From Sporosarcina sp. P13 (GTDB lineage Bacteria; Bacillota; Bacilli; Bacillales_A; Planococcaceae): a stretch of 58,550 nucleotides of DNA. Position 1 is the stretch's first letter. The number at the start of each line of letters is the position of its first letter. The position numbers were made by a program, and so were the translations under genes. The notes beneath the pieces were generated by a model. The model was not told where the DNA came from. It did no database searches and saw only the letters and a list, made by a program, of their open reading frames with translations. The stretch spans positions 1 to 58,550 of the forward strand of contig NZ_PDYM01000018.1 in NCBI RefSeq assembly GCF_002743055.1. The letters are read 5' to 3'. Positions 7,240 to 16,505 of the stretch are shown here, one piece after another.

Positions 7240-8244
7240 ATGAGGAAAATTAAGTGGATGGCAGGTTTACTGGTTGCATTATTAATGTTAACGGCTTGTG
7301 GATCGGATGAAGCTGGAGATTCAGCAGATGGAAAAAGTGACAAAGTAATCAAGTGGAAGTTGGGACATTTAGCTGACGAGAATCATATTTGGCATAAAAC
7401 AGCTTTGACATTTGCGGAATCAGTAAAAGAAAAAACGGATGGTCAGTTGGAAATTGTCATTTATCCGAATAACTCACTAGGTTCAGAAACAGATACAATC
7501 AACTCTATTCAAGCAGGATCAGCAGATATGGTTGTTTCAGGCGAAACGTTGCAAAACTGGGCACCTAAAGCAGCACTAATGGCTGTACCGTATGCATTTG
7601 ACGGAATTGATCATGTGAAAAAAGTGGTTGAAGGTGAAGTAGGTAAGGAAGTTGAAGAGCAAATTATCGACAAGGCTAAATTAACTCCCCTTTATTACCA
7701 TACAAGAGCACCACGTAATTTAACATCTGATAAAAAGATTCAAACGCTAGATGATTTGAAAGGCTTCACTATGCGTGTACCAAACGTTCCTTTATTCCTG
7801 AAAGTTTGGGAAGCAGCGGGAGCAAAGCCACAGGTTATCGACTTTAACGAAGTATTTACAGGTTTGCAGCAAGGAGTCATTAAGGGACAAGAAAACCCAG
7901 TTGATTTGATCCAAAGTGCTGGTCTGTATGAAGTTCAGAAGTATGTGAATCGTACAGAGCATGTGTATTCTTGGATTTATGTATTAGTTGGAAATGAGCA
8001 GTACAATGCTCTTACTGAAGAACAGCAAGCAGCAGTGAAAGAAGCGGCTGCTGAAGCACAAGCATATGGAGATTCGTTATACGATGAAACAATTAGCTCA
8101 ATCGAAAAAGATTTAGAAGACAAAGGTATGGAGTTTGTTGATGTAGATCGTGAAGCGTTTAGTGATGCGATGTTGCCAGCAGTTAAACAAGCATTGACTG
8201 AAGAACAAAATGAAGTACTAGAAAAAATTCTTGAAGCAAAGTAA
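7240..8244 (+). CDS. dctP: TRAP transporter substrate-binding lipoprotein DctP
   Basis: A 334-residue secreted lipoprotein: signal peptide 1-19 with lipobox LTAC and lipidated Cys20, then a DctP domain. It carries the family arginine in KGFTMRVPN that usually binds the substrate carboxylate, and GVIKGQENP before the C-terminal helices. It delivers an acidic sugar to DctQM, driven by an ion gradient. CAAAGGAG precedes ATG 7240. The surrounding genes point to a hexonate or hexuronate; the exact ligand cannot be read. A 9-bp hairpin after the stop may stabilise this cistron, since TRAP systems need binding protein in excess. Confidence 0.95.
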   Translation: MRKIKWMAGLLVALLMLTACGSDEAGDSADGKSDKVIKWKLGHLADENHIWHKTALTFAESVKEKTDGQLEIVIYPNNSLGSETDTINSIQAGSADMVVSGETLQNWAPKAALMAVPYAFDGIDHVKKVVEGEVGKEVEEQIIDKAKLTPLYYHTRAPRNLTSDKKIQTLDDLKGFTMRVPNVPLFLKVWEAAGAKPQVIDFNEVFTGLQQGVIKGQENPVDLIQSAGLYEVQKYVNRTEHVYSWIYVLVGNEQYNALTEEQQAAVKEAAAEAQAYGDSLYDETISSIEKDLEDKGMEFVDVDREAFSDAMLPAVKQALTEEQNEVLEKILEAK

Positions 8245-8255
8245 TTTGAAAAAAT

Positions 8256-8286
8256 AGGTACAACTAATTAATACTTGGTTGTGCCT
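8256..8286 (+). promoter_or_regulatory. Intercistronic hairpin between dctP and dctQ
   Basis: AGGTACAAC pairs with GTTGTGCCT (one G-U), with only a short T-run after it. A second small hairpin, TCCTT with AAGGA (about 8287-8302), covers part of the dctQ ribosome site. Together they could lower dctQM expression relative to dctP. Confidence 0.5.
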
Positions 8287-8314
8287 TTCCTTAAGAAAGG
8301 AAGGAGTCGCAATC

Positions 8315-8797
8315 ATGTTGAAGTTAGTGGAACGCATTCTAGGTATACTATCCATAGTGAGTCTTGCCGGTGTAATCATTGTAGTTACTATACAAATTCT
8401 ATCTAGATTCCTACCTTTTTCATACATCTGGACAGAAGAATTGACACGATATTTATTTTTATTTGCTATTAGTTTTGGTACTCCGTTAGCTCTGATACGA
8501 AACGAATTCATTAATGTTGATCTATTAATTAATAAAATGAAAGACAGTGTCAGAAGATTTTATGATATTGGCATTTATGTCACTATTTTAGTGTTAACAG
8601 TCGTAATTGCTAAAGAGGGTTATAAGTTTATGTTGCTAGGGCACAATCAACGCGCGGCGACATTACCTATCCAAATGTCTGTTATTCATGCGTCTATTTT
8701 TCTAATGGGTGTGTTCCTTTCAATATTTGCGGTTATTAAAATCGTTCAATTATTACAGAATAAAGAACCAAATTTAGATGGGAGTGAAGTAGAATGA
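8315..8797 (+). CDS. dctQ: TRAP transporter small membrane subunit DctQ
   Basis: A 160-residue protein with four hydrophobic helices, as usual for DctQ: about 10-30, 45-65, 85-105 and 125-145. The family feature FSYIWTEELTRYLFLF is present in the second helix region. It partners with DctM in the membrane. ATG 8315 has AAGGAAGGAG at good distance; an upstream in-frame TTG at 8279 lies inside the intercistronic hairpin and is unlikely. The stop overlaps the dctM start by ATGA, indicating translational coupling. Confidence 0.93.
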   Translation: MLKLVERILGILSIVSLAGVIIVVTIQILSRFLPFSYIWTEELTRYLFLFAISFGTPLALIRNEFINVDLLINKMKDSVRRFYDIGIYVTILVLTVVIAKEGYKFMLLGHNQRAATLPIQMSVIHASIFLMGVFLSIFAVIKIVQLLQNKEPNLDGSEVE

Positions 8798-10068
8798 TGG
8801 CATTAGTTCTGTTCCTATCTTTTCTAGTTTTAATTTTTATAGGTGTGCCGGTTGCTTTTAGTTTAGGATTATCATCCCTGTTGTATTTGTTTATTAACGA
8901 TATGTCGTTATCAATCATTCCTCAAAGAATGTTTGGTGGACTCAATTCGTTTGTCTTACTTTGTATTCCTGGCTTTATTTTAGCAGGAAATTTGATGAAT
9001 GCTGGTGGGATTACAGATCGTATTATTCAGTTTGCGAATAACTGCTTTGGTCATATTAGAGGTGGTTTAGGATTAGCGAACGTAGGGTCATCTATGGGAT
9101 TTGCGGGTATTTCAGGTACAGCACTTGCTGATACGGCAAGTATTGGTGCAATCATGATACCAGCGATGAAAAAAGAAGGTTATGGAGCAGGCTTTTCTGC
9201 AGCTGTCACTGCTTCTTCGTCGACAGTAGGACCAATCATTCCACCATCTTTACCAATGATCATTGTTGGTACACTTGCCTCTGTATCCATTGGAGATCTT
9301 TTCTTAGCCGGTGCGGTTCCCGGAATACTTTTAGGCTTAGGCTTAATGATTCCTACATATTTGATTTCTGTTAAGAGAAAATATCCTAAAGGTGAACGTA
9401 AATCTTTTAAAGAGATAGGTAGAAGTTTTGTAGGCGCTTTTTGGGCTCTCTTCATGACAGTTATTATTTTAGTTGGTATTTTAGGCGGAATTTTTACTCC
9501 GACAGAAGCCTCTGTTATTGCAGTTTTATATGCATTAGTAATTGGGATTTTTGTTTATAAAGAATTGCCAATCAAAAAAATACCTGAAATCATGCTGGCC
9601 TCTATGACAAGTACGGCATCCATCATGTTACTAGTAGGATTTGCCAACTTATTCGGTTGGATTATGGTTAGTGAACAAATTCCACAATTGGTTGCGAGTA
9701 CAATATTAGGTATTTCAAGCAATCCAATCGTAGTAATAATCTTGATCAATATTTTGTTGCTTTTTGTTGGTACCTTTATGGAAACCATCGCGGCACTTGT
9801 TATTCTTTTCCCAGTATTATTGCCGGTAGCTATGGAAGTTGGAATGGATCCAGTGCAATTTGGAGTAATGATGGTCTTAAACCTTGTTATTGGTTTAACA
9901 ACTCCACCAGTCGGAGTCTGTCTATTCGTCGCATCACAAATAGGGAAGGTATCTATAGGTAAAACAACTAAAGAGTTACTACCATTCCTAGCTGTAAGTT
10001 TATTCGTCTTATTGTTAGTATCGTTCGTCCCTCAAATCACATTGTATTTACCAAGTCTATTTAAGTAG
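8794..10068 (+). CDS. dctM: TRAP transporter large permease subunit DctM
   Basis: A 424-residue integral membrane protein, nearly all hydrophobic helices, of normal DctM length. Typical segments are CIPGFILAGNLMNAGGITDR, GISGTALADTASIGAIMIPA, STVGPIIPPSLPMI and the late LVIGLTTPPVGVCLFVA, which are the hairpin regions of the ion-transporter fold. It is the transport channel for the acid captured by DctP. ATG 8794 overlaps the dctQ stop; ATG 8797 is an alternative one codon later. GGGAG lies about 9 bases upstream. Confidence 0.95.
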   Translation: MMALVLFLSFLVLIFIGVPVAFSLGLSSLLYLFINDMSLSIIPQRMFGGLNSFVLLCIPGFILAGNLMNAGGITDRIIQFANNCFGHIRGGLGLANVGSSMGFAGISGTALADTASIGAIMIPAMKKEGYGAGFSAAVTASSSTVGPIIPPSLPMIIVGTLASVSIGDLFLAGAVPGILLGLGLMIPTYLISVKRKYPKGERKSFKEIGRSFVGAFWALFMTVIILVGILGGIFTPTEASVIAVLYALVIGIFVYKELPIKKIPEIMLASMTSTASIMLLVGFANLFGWIMVSEQIPQLVASTILGISSNPIVVIILINILLLFVGTFMETIAALVILFPVLLPVAMEVGMDPVQFGVMMVLNLVIGLTTPPVGVCLFVASQIGKVSIGKTTKELLPFLAVSLFVLLLVSFVPQITLYLPSLFK

Positions 10069-10077
10069 GTGCTAAGA

Positions 10078-11103
10078 ATGAAAATTAAAGCAGTGCAAGT
10101 TCCAGAAGCTCATAAACTAATGATTATTGAAAAAGATTGTCCGGAAATAAAAAATGAATTTGACGTACAAGTTAAGGTGAAGCGTGTAGGGATCTGTGGT
10201 TCTGATATGCATATTTATCATGGCACAAATCCTTTGGCAACATATCCGCGTGTTGTAGGACATGAAGTAGCTGGAGAAGTGATTGCGATAGGTGAATCGG
10301 TTACGACACTCAAGGTGGGTGATCATGTTGTAATCGAACCGATTTCGTTTTGTGGGAAATGTTATGCCTGTAGAAAAGGTCGTCAAAATGTATGCGAGGA
10401 ACTTTCGGTTTTCGGTGTACATGAAGATGGGGGCATGCAAGAAATAATTGTTCTGCCTGAAAGACAAGCTCACCAAGTGGATAAAAGTCTTGATTGGGAT
10501 GAAATCGTTTTGGCAGAACCTTATACAATTGGTGCACAAGCTGTTTTTCGCGGGGAAGTTGAAACCGGTGATACGGTATTAATCCAAGGTTGTGGTCCAA
10601 TCGGAGTTTGTATTTTGAAAATGGCAAAATTAGCAGGCGCGATTGTCGTGATGACGGATTTAGATGAAAAGCGACTCCAATTTGCGAAAGAAAATGGCGC
10701 AGATTATATATTAAATGCTGGAAATTCCTCTATAGAAGATGAAGTTATGAAGATTACAAATGGTGAAGGTGTCAATATAGTTATAGATGCTGTGTGTCTA
10801 CCTTCAACATTTGAATTAGGAGTACAGGTGGCTTCACCAGCTGGAACTGTGGTAGTACTAGGATTTGACGAACGTCCTGGAGCAATATCTCAGCTTCCTA
10901 TAACAAAAAAAGAATTAACTATTGTTGGTTCTCGTTTACAAACCAATCAATTCGAAAAAGTAATCACGCTATTAAATGAAGGCAAGTTAACACATGATGG
11001 TTTGATAACGCATAAGTTTGACTTGAAGGATGTTCAAGAAGCATTTGACTTCATCGAGAAGAACCCTGATCAAGTGCGCAAAGCTTGTATTATTTTTGAC
11101 TAA
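10078..11103 (+). CDS. Zinc-type alcohol dehydrogenase, YjmD/L-gulonate dehydrogenase-like
   Basis: A 341-residue medium-chain dehydrogenase. Catalytic zinc ligands are seen in [12 protein letters not shown] and GHEVAGEV, the structural-zinc cysteines in [15 protein letters not shown], and the Rossmann loop in [13 protein letters not shown]. It resembles YjmD of the B. subtilis hexuronate locus. Oxidation of L-gulonate to D-fructuronate would fit its place beside UxuA and YjmF, as in the similar Haemophilus influenzae cluster around HI0053; this is inference. ATG 10078 is preceded only by a weak AGGTG; an upstream GTG 10069 is less likely. Confidence 0.87.
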   Translation: MKIKAVQVPEAHKLMIIEKDCPEIKNEFDVQVKVKRVGICGSDMHIYHGTNPLATYPRVVGHEVAGEVIAIGESVTTLKVGDHVVIEPISFCGKCYACRKGRQNVCEELSVFGVHEDGGMQEIIVLPERQAHQVDKSLDWDEIVLAEPYTIGAQAVFRGEVETGDTVLIQGCGPIGVCILKMAKLAGAIVVMTDLDEKRLQFAKENGADYILNAGNSSIEDEVMKITNGEGVNIVIDAVCLPSTFELGVQVASPAGTVVVLGFDERPGAISQLPITKKELTIVGSRLQTNQFEKVITLLNEGKLTHDGLITHKFDLKDVQEAFDFIEKNPDQVRKACIIFD

Positions 11104-11115
11104 GGAGAATTAGAA

Positions 11116-11745
11116 ATGCTACCCAAACATCAAGTGATTGAACATATTATGAACGAAAAAGTTGTGGCGGTGATTCGTGCTTCCAATGCGGAAGAAGCAA
11201 TTGCTATTTCGAAAGCTGCCATTTCAGGCGGAATTACAGCGATAGAACTGACATTTACTACACCTTTTGTCGAAGACGCCTTTAAAGGACTGGTAAATGA
11301 AGAGGCAGTTATTGGTGCAGGAACGGTTTTGGATCCTGAAACTGCGCGTATTGCGATTTTAGCAAATGCAAAATTCATAGTTAGTCCGCATTATGATGAA
11401 CAAATTGCGAAAATGTGTAACCGCTACGCCATTCCTTATCTTCCTGGTTGCATGACCATTACAGAAATGAACAACGCTATGGAAGGTGGCTGTGATATTT
11501 TAAAGCTATTCCCGGCCAACCAATTTAAACCTTCTATAATTTCAGCTTTTAAAGGGCCATTACCACATACTTACTTTATGCCTACCGGTGGTGTTTCTTT
11601 AGATAATATAGGAGCTTGGTTACAAGCAGGTGCTGTAGCTGTTGGTATTGGTAGTGATCTTACAAAAGCCTTTAAAGCTGGCGGAGAAGATGCGGTTCGT
11701 AAACTAGCGGAAACATACATGGAAAAAGCAAAGGGGATAAAGTAA
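11116..11745 (+). CDS. kdgA: KDPG/KHG aldolase
   Basis: A 209-residue class I aldolase of normal length. The Schiff-base lysine is in CDILKLFPANQF, the general-base glutamate in ITAIELTFTTP and the phosphate/substrate loop in VIGAGTVLDPETA. It cleaves 2-keto-3-deoxy-6-phosphogluconate into pyruvate and glyceraldehyde-3-phosphate, the last step of this operon's pathway. AAGGAG precedes ATG 11116. It lies 12 bases after the dehydrogenase and 2 bases before uxuA, so it is certainly co-transcribed. Confidence 0.95.
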   Translation: MLPKHQVIEHIMNEKVVAVIRASNAEEAIAISKAAISGGITAIELTFTTPFVEDAFKGLVNEEAVIGAGTVLDPETARIAILANAKFIVSPHYDEQIAKMCNRYAIPYLPGCMTITEMNNAMEGGCDILKLFPANQFKPSIISAFKGPLPHTYFMPTGGVSLDNIGAWLQAGAVAVGIGSDLTKAFKAGGEDAVRKLAETYMEKAKGIK

Positions 11746-11747
11746 CC

Positions 11748-12818
11748 ATGAATATTACCTTTCGATGGTATGGCCGAGACAATGACACCGTTTCATTGGA
11801 ACAAATCAAACAAATTCCGGGAACAAAAGGAATAGTCTGGGCGCTTCACAATAAACAAGCAGGGGAATTATGGACAGAAGAAGAAATTCAAGATGAAGTT
11901 TCATATATTCAATCCCATGGTTTTCACGCGGACGTAGTAGAGAGTGTCAACGTACATGAGTCTATAAAATTAGGATTACCTGAACGTGATGAATTGATTG
12001 AGAACTATAAGCAAACCATACGTAATTTAGCAAAAGCAGGTGTCAAAGTGATTTGTTATAACTTTATGCCTGTATTCGATTGGACGCGTTCTGATTTGCA
12101 TCATCCGCTTCCAGACGGATCGACTGCGCTATTTTATGAAAAAGCGAAAGTAGAAGGGATTGATCCAGCGGAACTTATAAAATCCGTTTCGGAATCTTCT
12201 ACTTTAACGATGCCCGGATGGGAACCTGAACGTTTAGCGAAGATTACGGATTTATTAGAAGCTTATAAAGAAGTCGATGAAGAAAAGTTATGGACAAATC
12301 TATCCTATTTCTTACATGCGATTTTACCTGTGGCGGAAGAATGTGATATCCAAATGGGGATACATCCGGATGATCCACCATGGTCGATTTTCGGTTTGCC
12401 GCGAATTATGACTGGTGAGGAAAGTCTAAAGAGATTATTGGCTATCTCGGATTCACCATCCAATCGTATTACATTTTGTACAGGTTCATTAGGAGCAAAC
12501 CCGCAAAATGACATGGTCTATCTCGCTGAAAAATACGCACAATACGCTCCGTTTTCCCATGTTCGTAATGTTAAAATCTTTGACAATGGTGATTTTATCG
12601 AGACTTCCCATTTTACGGAAGACGGATCAATAGATATCGCCGGAGTAGTGAAAACATTTGCTGAACAACAATATAAAGGCTACGTGCGTCCTGATCACGG
12701 TCGCCATCTATGGAATGAAGACTGCCGCCCAGGATACGGATTGTACGATCGTGCGTTAGGCATTATGTATATGCTTGGACTTTGGGATGCGTATCATAAG
12801 AAAAACGAGGTGAAATAA
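11748..12818 (+). CDS. uxuA: D-mannonate dehydratase
   Basis: A 356-residue TIM-barrel enzyme matching UxuA in length and motifs: FRWYGRDNDTVSLEQI at the N-terminus, KVICYNFMPVFDWTRSDL, the metal-site region MGIHPDDPPWSIFGLPRI, and YVRPDHGRHLWNED near the end. It dehydrates D-mannonate to 2-keto-3-deoxygluconate using a divalent metal. ATG 11748 follows the aldolase stop by 2 bases; its ribosome site (AAGGGGATAAAG) is inside the preceding gene. The product feeds KdgK in the same operon. Confidence 0.97.
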   Translation: MNITFRWYGRDNDTVSLEQIKQIPGTKGIVWALHNKQAGELWTEEEIQDEVSYIQSHGFHADVVESVNVHESIKLGLPERDELIENYKQTIRNLAKAGVKVICYNFMPVFDWTRSDLHHPLPDGSTALFYEKAKVEGIDPAELIKSVSESSTLTMPGWEPERLAKITDLLEAYKEVDEEKLWTNLSYFLHAILPVAEECDIQMGIHPDDPPWSIFGLPRIMTGEESLKRLLAISDSPSNRITFCTGSLGANPQNDMVYLAEKYAQYAPFSHVRNVKIFDNGDFIETSHFTEDGSIDIAGVVKTFAEQQYKGYVRPDHGRHLWNEDCRPGYGLYDRALGIMYMLGLWDAYHKKNEVK

Positions 12819-12820
12819 CT

Positions 12821-13657
12821 ATGCAGACCATTCACCAAAACTTACAAAATAAAGTAGCTGTAGTAACTGGCGGTAGTGGTGTACTTTGTTCTGCAATGGC
12901 TACGGAATTAGCGAGACAAGGTGTAAAGATAGCTATTATTAACCGGACATTAAAGAATGGCCAACAAATAGCAACTGAAATCCAAAAAGCGGGTGGCCAA
13001 GCAATTGCCGTTGAAGGTAATGTTCTGGACAGAGCCTCTTTGGAAATCGCAAAAGATCAAGTTATTTCACATTTCGGAAAAGTGGATATCCTGATTAATG
13101 GTGCAGGCGGAAATCACCCTGATGCAATTACATCTGAAGAAATGTACAGTGGAGACAAAGTGGAACAATCCTTTTTCGAGATGGATGAAAGTGGGTTTTC
13201 AACGGTATTCGCCAGCAATTTCACGGGGACATTTCTAACTAGTCAAGTTTTTGGTAAAGTACTTTTGGAACAAGAGTCTCCTGTTATTTTGAATATATCA
13301 TCGATGAGTGCTTTTTCACCTATGACGAAGGTTCCGGCTTATAGTGCAGCGAAATCCGCTATCAATAACTTCACAATGTGGATGGCAGTTCATTTTGCCG
13401 AATCTAACTTACGCGTCAATGCTATTGCACCCGGTTTCTTTTTAACAAAGCAAAATCATGACTTATTAATTGATAAGGACGGAAATCATACTGAGCGCTC
13501 TACTAAAATCTTGAATAATACGCCTATGAAACGCTTTGGTGCACCCGAGGATCTGCTAGGTACGATGTTATGGTTAGTAGACGAATCTTACTCTAGCTTC
13601 ATTACAGGAATCACTGTGCCTGTAGATGGTGGTTTTCTGGCCTATTCCGGTGTGTAA
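12821..13657 (+). CDS. SDR-type D-mannonate oxidoreductase (YjmF-like)
   Basis: A 278-residue short-chain dehydrogenase: cofactor loop VTGGSGVLCSAMA (about 15-27), NGAGG around the middle, catalytic serine in NISSMSAF and the YSAAKSAI tyrosine/lysine pair. It resembles B. subtilis YjmF (often called UxuB), which interconverts D-fructuronate and D-mannonate with NAD(H). It supplies mannonate to UxuA just upstream. GAGGTG precedes ATG 12821, 2 bases after the uxuA stop. It is the last gene of the operon, followed by a hairpin at 13672. Confidence 0.92.
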   Translation: MQTIHQNLQNKVAVVTGGSGVLCSAMATELARQGVKIAIINRTLKNGQQIATEIQKAGGQAIAVEGNVLDRASLEIAKDQVISHFGKVDILINGAGGNHPDAITSEEMYSGDKVEQSFFEMDESGFSTVFASNFTGTFLTSQVFGKVLLEQESPVILNISSMSAFSPMTKVPAYSAAKSAINNFTMWMAVHFAESNLRVNAIAPGFFLTKQNHDLLIDKDGNHTERSTKILNNTPMKRFGAPEDLLGTMLWLVDESYSSFITGITVPVDGGFLAYSGV

Positions 13658-13671
13658 TCAACCACTTTTAG

Positions 13672-13711
13672 CGCAAAGAAAAGATAGTATTTCATATCTT
13701 TGCGTTATTTG
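13672..13711 (+). terminator. Probable terminator of the sugar-acid operon
   Basis: CGCAAAGA (13672-13679) pairs with TCTTTGCG (13697-13704), followed by a T-rich but interrupted tract. Confidence 0.6.
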
Positions 13712-13801
13712 TGTTGTAAAATAATCTGATAGTGATTGGGACATTCAGAACTGGAATCTTTTTTAACTGCTATGCTATAGTATTAGCGAACAGGCAGGTG
13801 A

Positions 13802-14779
13802 ATGGCGTTGCAGAAAAAACGCAGATCAGTGATTAAAAAAGGAAATGTAATTGTCTTTCCTGGAACGATGGAACGACTGTATCGGGAAGGTAAGGAAGCG
13901 ATGGAGCGGGATCTTCACGATGAAGCGATTGAGAGTTTCGAGGCGATCTTAGATATTAATCCTAATGATACGTCCGTTTTAAACTTACTCGCTATTTCCT
14001 TATATGAGATAAAGGATTATAAACGAGCAAAAGAATTTGCACTTCTTGCGATGCAAAACCAATCAGGTAATTATATAGAAATCTTGGAGTTATATTTATC
14101 CATCTCCATTCAATTGCAACAATATGAAGAAGTCGAACTGACGATTCAGGGATTGATGGAAAAAGAAATGATTCCAGAACGTAGTCTGCAGAAATTTCGG
14201 TATTTGCGTGAACTAAACAGCAGATTATCTAATCGTTATATAGAAGACTCGGCATATTCTGACGAACCGATGATTAAGATAGAAGAGTTCGTGCAGCTGT
14301 CGCCTCATGAACAACAGGATTTCCTGCTGTCGCTACAAAACCAAAAGTTAGAGCCTTATATACGATTGCTTGAAGAAATTGTGCAATTCGAGGAGAGTTT
14401 TCCAATTGTTAAGACGTACGCGCTTCTTTTATTGCAACAAAGTGGTTCGGATGAGCCTGTCTATATAAGAAAGTATCATTTTGAAACAGAAACAAAGCCC
14501 ACTAGACTTATTTCGCCTGAAAATGATCAATTCATAGACGAAGTACAGTTCGTAGCGCGCTCACGTTTTGAAAAAGATCCAACAGCTAGTGAACTAGTCG
14601 TTAATCTAATCTTGAAGTACAGTGTCTTGCTGTTTCCATTCCACTGGGGACCCTATACAGCGGAGGAAGTAGCGGAAGCGTATATTGCGTACACAAAGCA
14701 ATTACTGTACGGTAATATAGTTGATGAAACCGCTCTGCTACAGTTCATACGTTCGGTCGATGAGGAAATGGATAGCTGA
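13802..14779 (+). CDS. TPR-repeat protein (YsoA-like)
   Basis: A 325-residue soluble protein with tetratricopeptide-like helices in its first half; one unit reads AIESFEAILDINPNDTSVLNLLAISLYEIKDYKRAKEFALLAMQ when scanned across residues 40-85 in pieces. The rest is acidic and helical with no recognised domain. Bacillus genomes have the TPR protein YsoA in exactly this place before tig, so this is the positional homologue. Its partner is unknown. AGGCAGGTGA lies just before ATG 13802. A TG-TATAGT extended -10 at 13773-13781 may drive it. Confidence 0.8.
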   Translation: MALQKKRRSVIKKGNVIVFPGTMERLYREGKEAMERDLHDEAIESFEAILDINPNDTSVLNLLAISLYEIKDYKRAKEFALLAMQNQSGNYIEILELYLSISIQLQQYEEVELTIQGLMEKEMIPERSLQKFRYLRELNSRLSNRYIEDSAYSDEPMIKIEEFVQLSPHEQQDFLLSLQNQKLEPYIRLLEEIVQFEESFPIVKTYALLLLQQSGSDEPVYIRKYHFETETKPTRLISPENDQFIDEVQFVARSRFEKDPTASELVVNLILKYSVLLFPFHWGPYTAEEVAEAYIAYTKQLLYGNIVDETALLQFIRSVDEEMDS

Positions 14780-14792
14780 TAAGGAAAAAATC

Positions 14793-14820
14793 TTGAAAGA
14801 TGATTAGACTATGTTATACT
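14793..14820 (+). promoter_or_regulatory. Promoter of tig
   Basis: TTGAAA (14793-14798) and TATACT (14815-14820) are spaced by 16 bases, about 200 bases before the tig start. Confidence 0.6.
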
Positions 14821-14826
14821 AAAATG

Positions 14827-15014
14827 GTTGTCAACTGCTTATCTGCGTGCAGCCCCGTTATCATACATCGTTTGGTAACGAAAAATAGCTGAATTCAGGT
14901 AAAGCCTTCGATAGATGCTGAAGACATTTTCAAGTAGTACCGAGAAAGCGTGGAAGCAAGTAAGCGAAGGTATAATTGATTAAAATAAACGAGTACTAGT
15001 TGTTTAAATGATTT
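14827..15014 (+). other. Long, possibly structured 5' leader of tig
   Basis: The leader of about 190 nt holds no frame. CGTTATC and GGTAACG (about 14856-14880) can form a 7-bp stem, and CCTTCG (about 14905) could pair with CGAAGG (about 14966). No known riboswitch class was recognised and no terminator is present. Confidence 0.4.
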
Positions 15015-15027
15015 GGAGGTCATACAT

Positions 15028-16314
15028 ATGACAGTTAAATGGGAAAAATTAGAAGGTAGTCAAGGGAAACTTACATTTGAAGTTTCTGTAGAACGTTTCA
15101 ACGAAGCAGTAGATCAAGCGTTCAAAAAAGTTGTAAAGAAAGTACAGGCACCAGGTTTCCGTAAAGGAAAAATGCCACGTAAAATGTTCGACAAAATGTA
15201 CGGTGAAGAATCACTTTACAACGATGCAATTGATATCGTACTTCCAGAAGCTTATTCTGCAGCAGTTGATGAAGCTGACGTAGATCCAATCGCAGCTCCT
15301 GAAATTGACATTGAAAAGCTAGAAAAAGGCGAGCCAGTTGTATTCACAGCAGTTATCGCTTTGAAGCCAGAAGTGAAATTAGGCGAATACAAAGGTCTTG
15401 AAGTAACTCGTCAGTCTACTGAAGTAACTGAAGAAGAAATTGAAGCTCAACTAGAACAACGCCGTCAAGGTCTTGCAGAAATGGTTGTTAAAGAAGACGG
15501 TGCTGCTGAAGAAGGTGACACTGCAACGATCGACTTTGAAGGATTCGCTGATGGTGAAGCATTCGAAGGTGGAAAATCAGAAGGTTATGATCTTGAAATC
15601 GGTTCTGGGTCATTCATTCCTGGATTTGAAGAGCAAGTAGTTGGTATGAAAGCAGGAGAAGACAAAGAAATCGAAATCACGTTCCCTGAAGAATACCATG
15701 CGGCAGAATTAGCTGGAAAGCCTGCTACATTCAAAGTTAAAGTTCACGAAATTAAGTCCAAAGAAGTTCCTGCACTTGACGACGAACTAGCTAAAGAACT
15801 TGACGAGAGTGTTTCTTCAGTTGAAGAACTACGCACGAAGTTGAAAGAAGAAGCTGAAAAAGTGAAGAAGAATGATTCTGAAACAGCTCTTCGTGACGAC
15901 CTAGTAGAACAAGCAGCAAGCAACGCTGAAATGGAAATTCCACAAGCTATGATCGATTCAGAAATCAATCGTATGATGCAAGATTTCGAACAGCGTCTAC
16001 AAATGCAAGGTATGAACCTTGAACTGTACTTCCAATTCTCTGGTCAAGACGAAGCAGCTCTTCGCGACCAAATGAAAGACGATGCGCTAAGCCGCGTTCG
16101 CGTTTCTTTAACACTTGAAGCAATCGGTGCTGCAGAAAACGTTGAAGTAACAGAAGAAGAAGTAAATGCAGAACTTGAGAAAATGTCAGAGCAATTCGGT
16201 ATGGAAATTGAGCAAATCAAGACTACGCTTGGTGGAACATCTGTACTTGAAAATGACCTACGTTTCAACAAGACAGTTCAATTGCTTGTAGATAGCGCAA
16301 AAGTTACTAACTAA
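15028..16314 (+). CDS. tig: Trigger factor chaperone (prolyl isomerase)
   Basis: A 428-residue ribosome-associated chaperone. The ribosome-binding domain carries GFRKGKMPRKMFDKMYG (about 43-59). It is followed by an FKBP-type isomerase domain (about 160-245; GDTATIDFEGFADGEAFEGG, FIPGFEEQVVGMKAGE) and a helical C-terminal cradle. It binds nascent chains at the tunnel exit. ATG 15028 has GGAGGT at a 7-base distance; the in-frame upstream codon at 15013 would overlap that site. The promoter is at 14793 and the terminator at 16332, so it is monocistronic. Adenine- and glutamate-rich codon use suggests high expression. Confidence 0.98.
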   Translation: MTVKWEKLEGSQGKLTFEVSVERFNEAVDQAFKKVVKKVQAPGFRKGKMPRKMFDKMYGEESLYNDAIDIVLPEAYSAAVDEADVDPIAAPEIDIEKLEKGEPVVFTAVIALKPEVKLGEYKGLEVTRQSTEVTEEEIEAQLEQRRQGLAEMVVKEDGAAEEGDTATIDFEGFADGEAFEGGKSEGYDLEIGSGSFIPGFEEQVVGMKAGEDKEIEITFPEEYHAAELAGKPATFKVKVHEIKSKEVPALDDELAKELDESVSSVEELRTKLKEEAEKVKKNDSETALRDDLVEQAASNAEMEIPQAMIDSEINRMMQDFEQRLQMQGMNLELYFQFSGQDEAALRDQMKDDALSRVRVSLTLEAIGAAENVEVTEEEVNAELEKMSEQFGMEIEQIKTTLGGTSVLENDLRFNKTVQLLVDSAKVTN

Positions 16315-16331
16315 TCTTTTCATATAGTCCG

Positions 16332-16365
16332 AACAAGGTACGGTTTTCCCGTGCCTTGTTTTTCT
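16332..16365 (+). terminator. Terminator of tig
   Basis: AACAAGGTACGG pairs with CCGTGCCTTGTT across a 5-base loop, followed by a T-run. Confidence 0.92.
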
Positions 16366-16505
16366 TAAAAAGCTTACGTGTATAGTCATTGAAAAACTTC
16401 ACAGACTAAAATGTAAAGCGCATACATATTTTAGCGTTAAGTTCTAAATAGTTGATTAAGTCATGGTAATCTTGTAGTATATTCACTTGAATAGGGGTGA
16501 GCATA

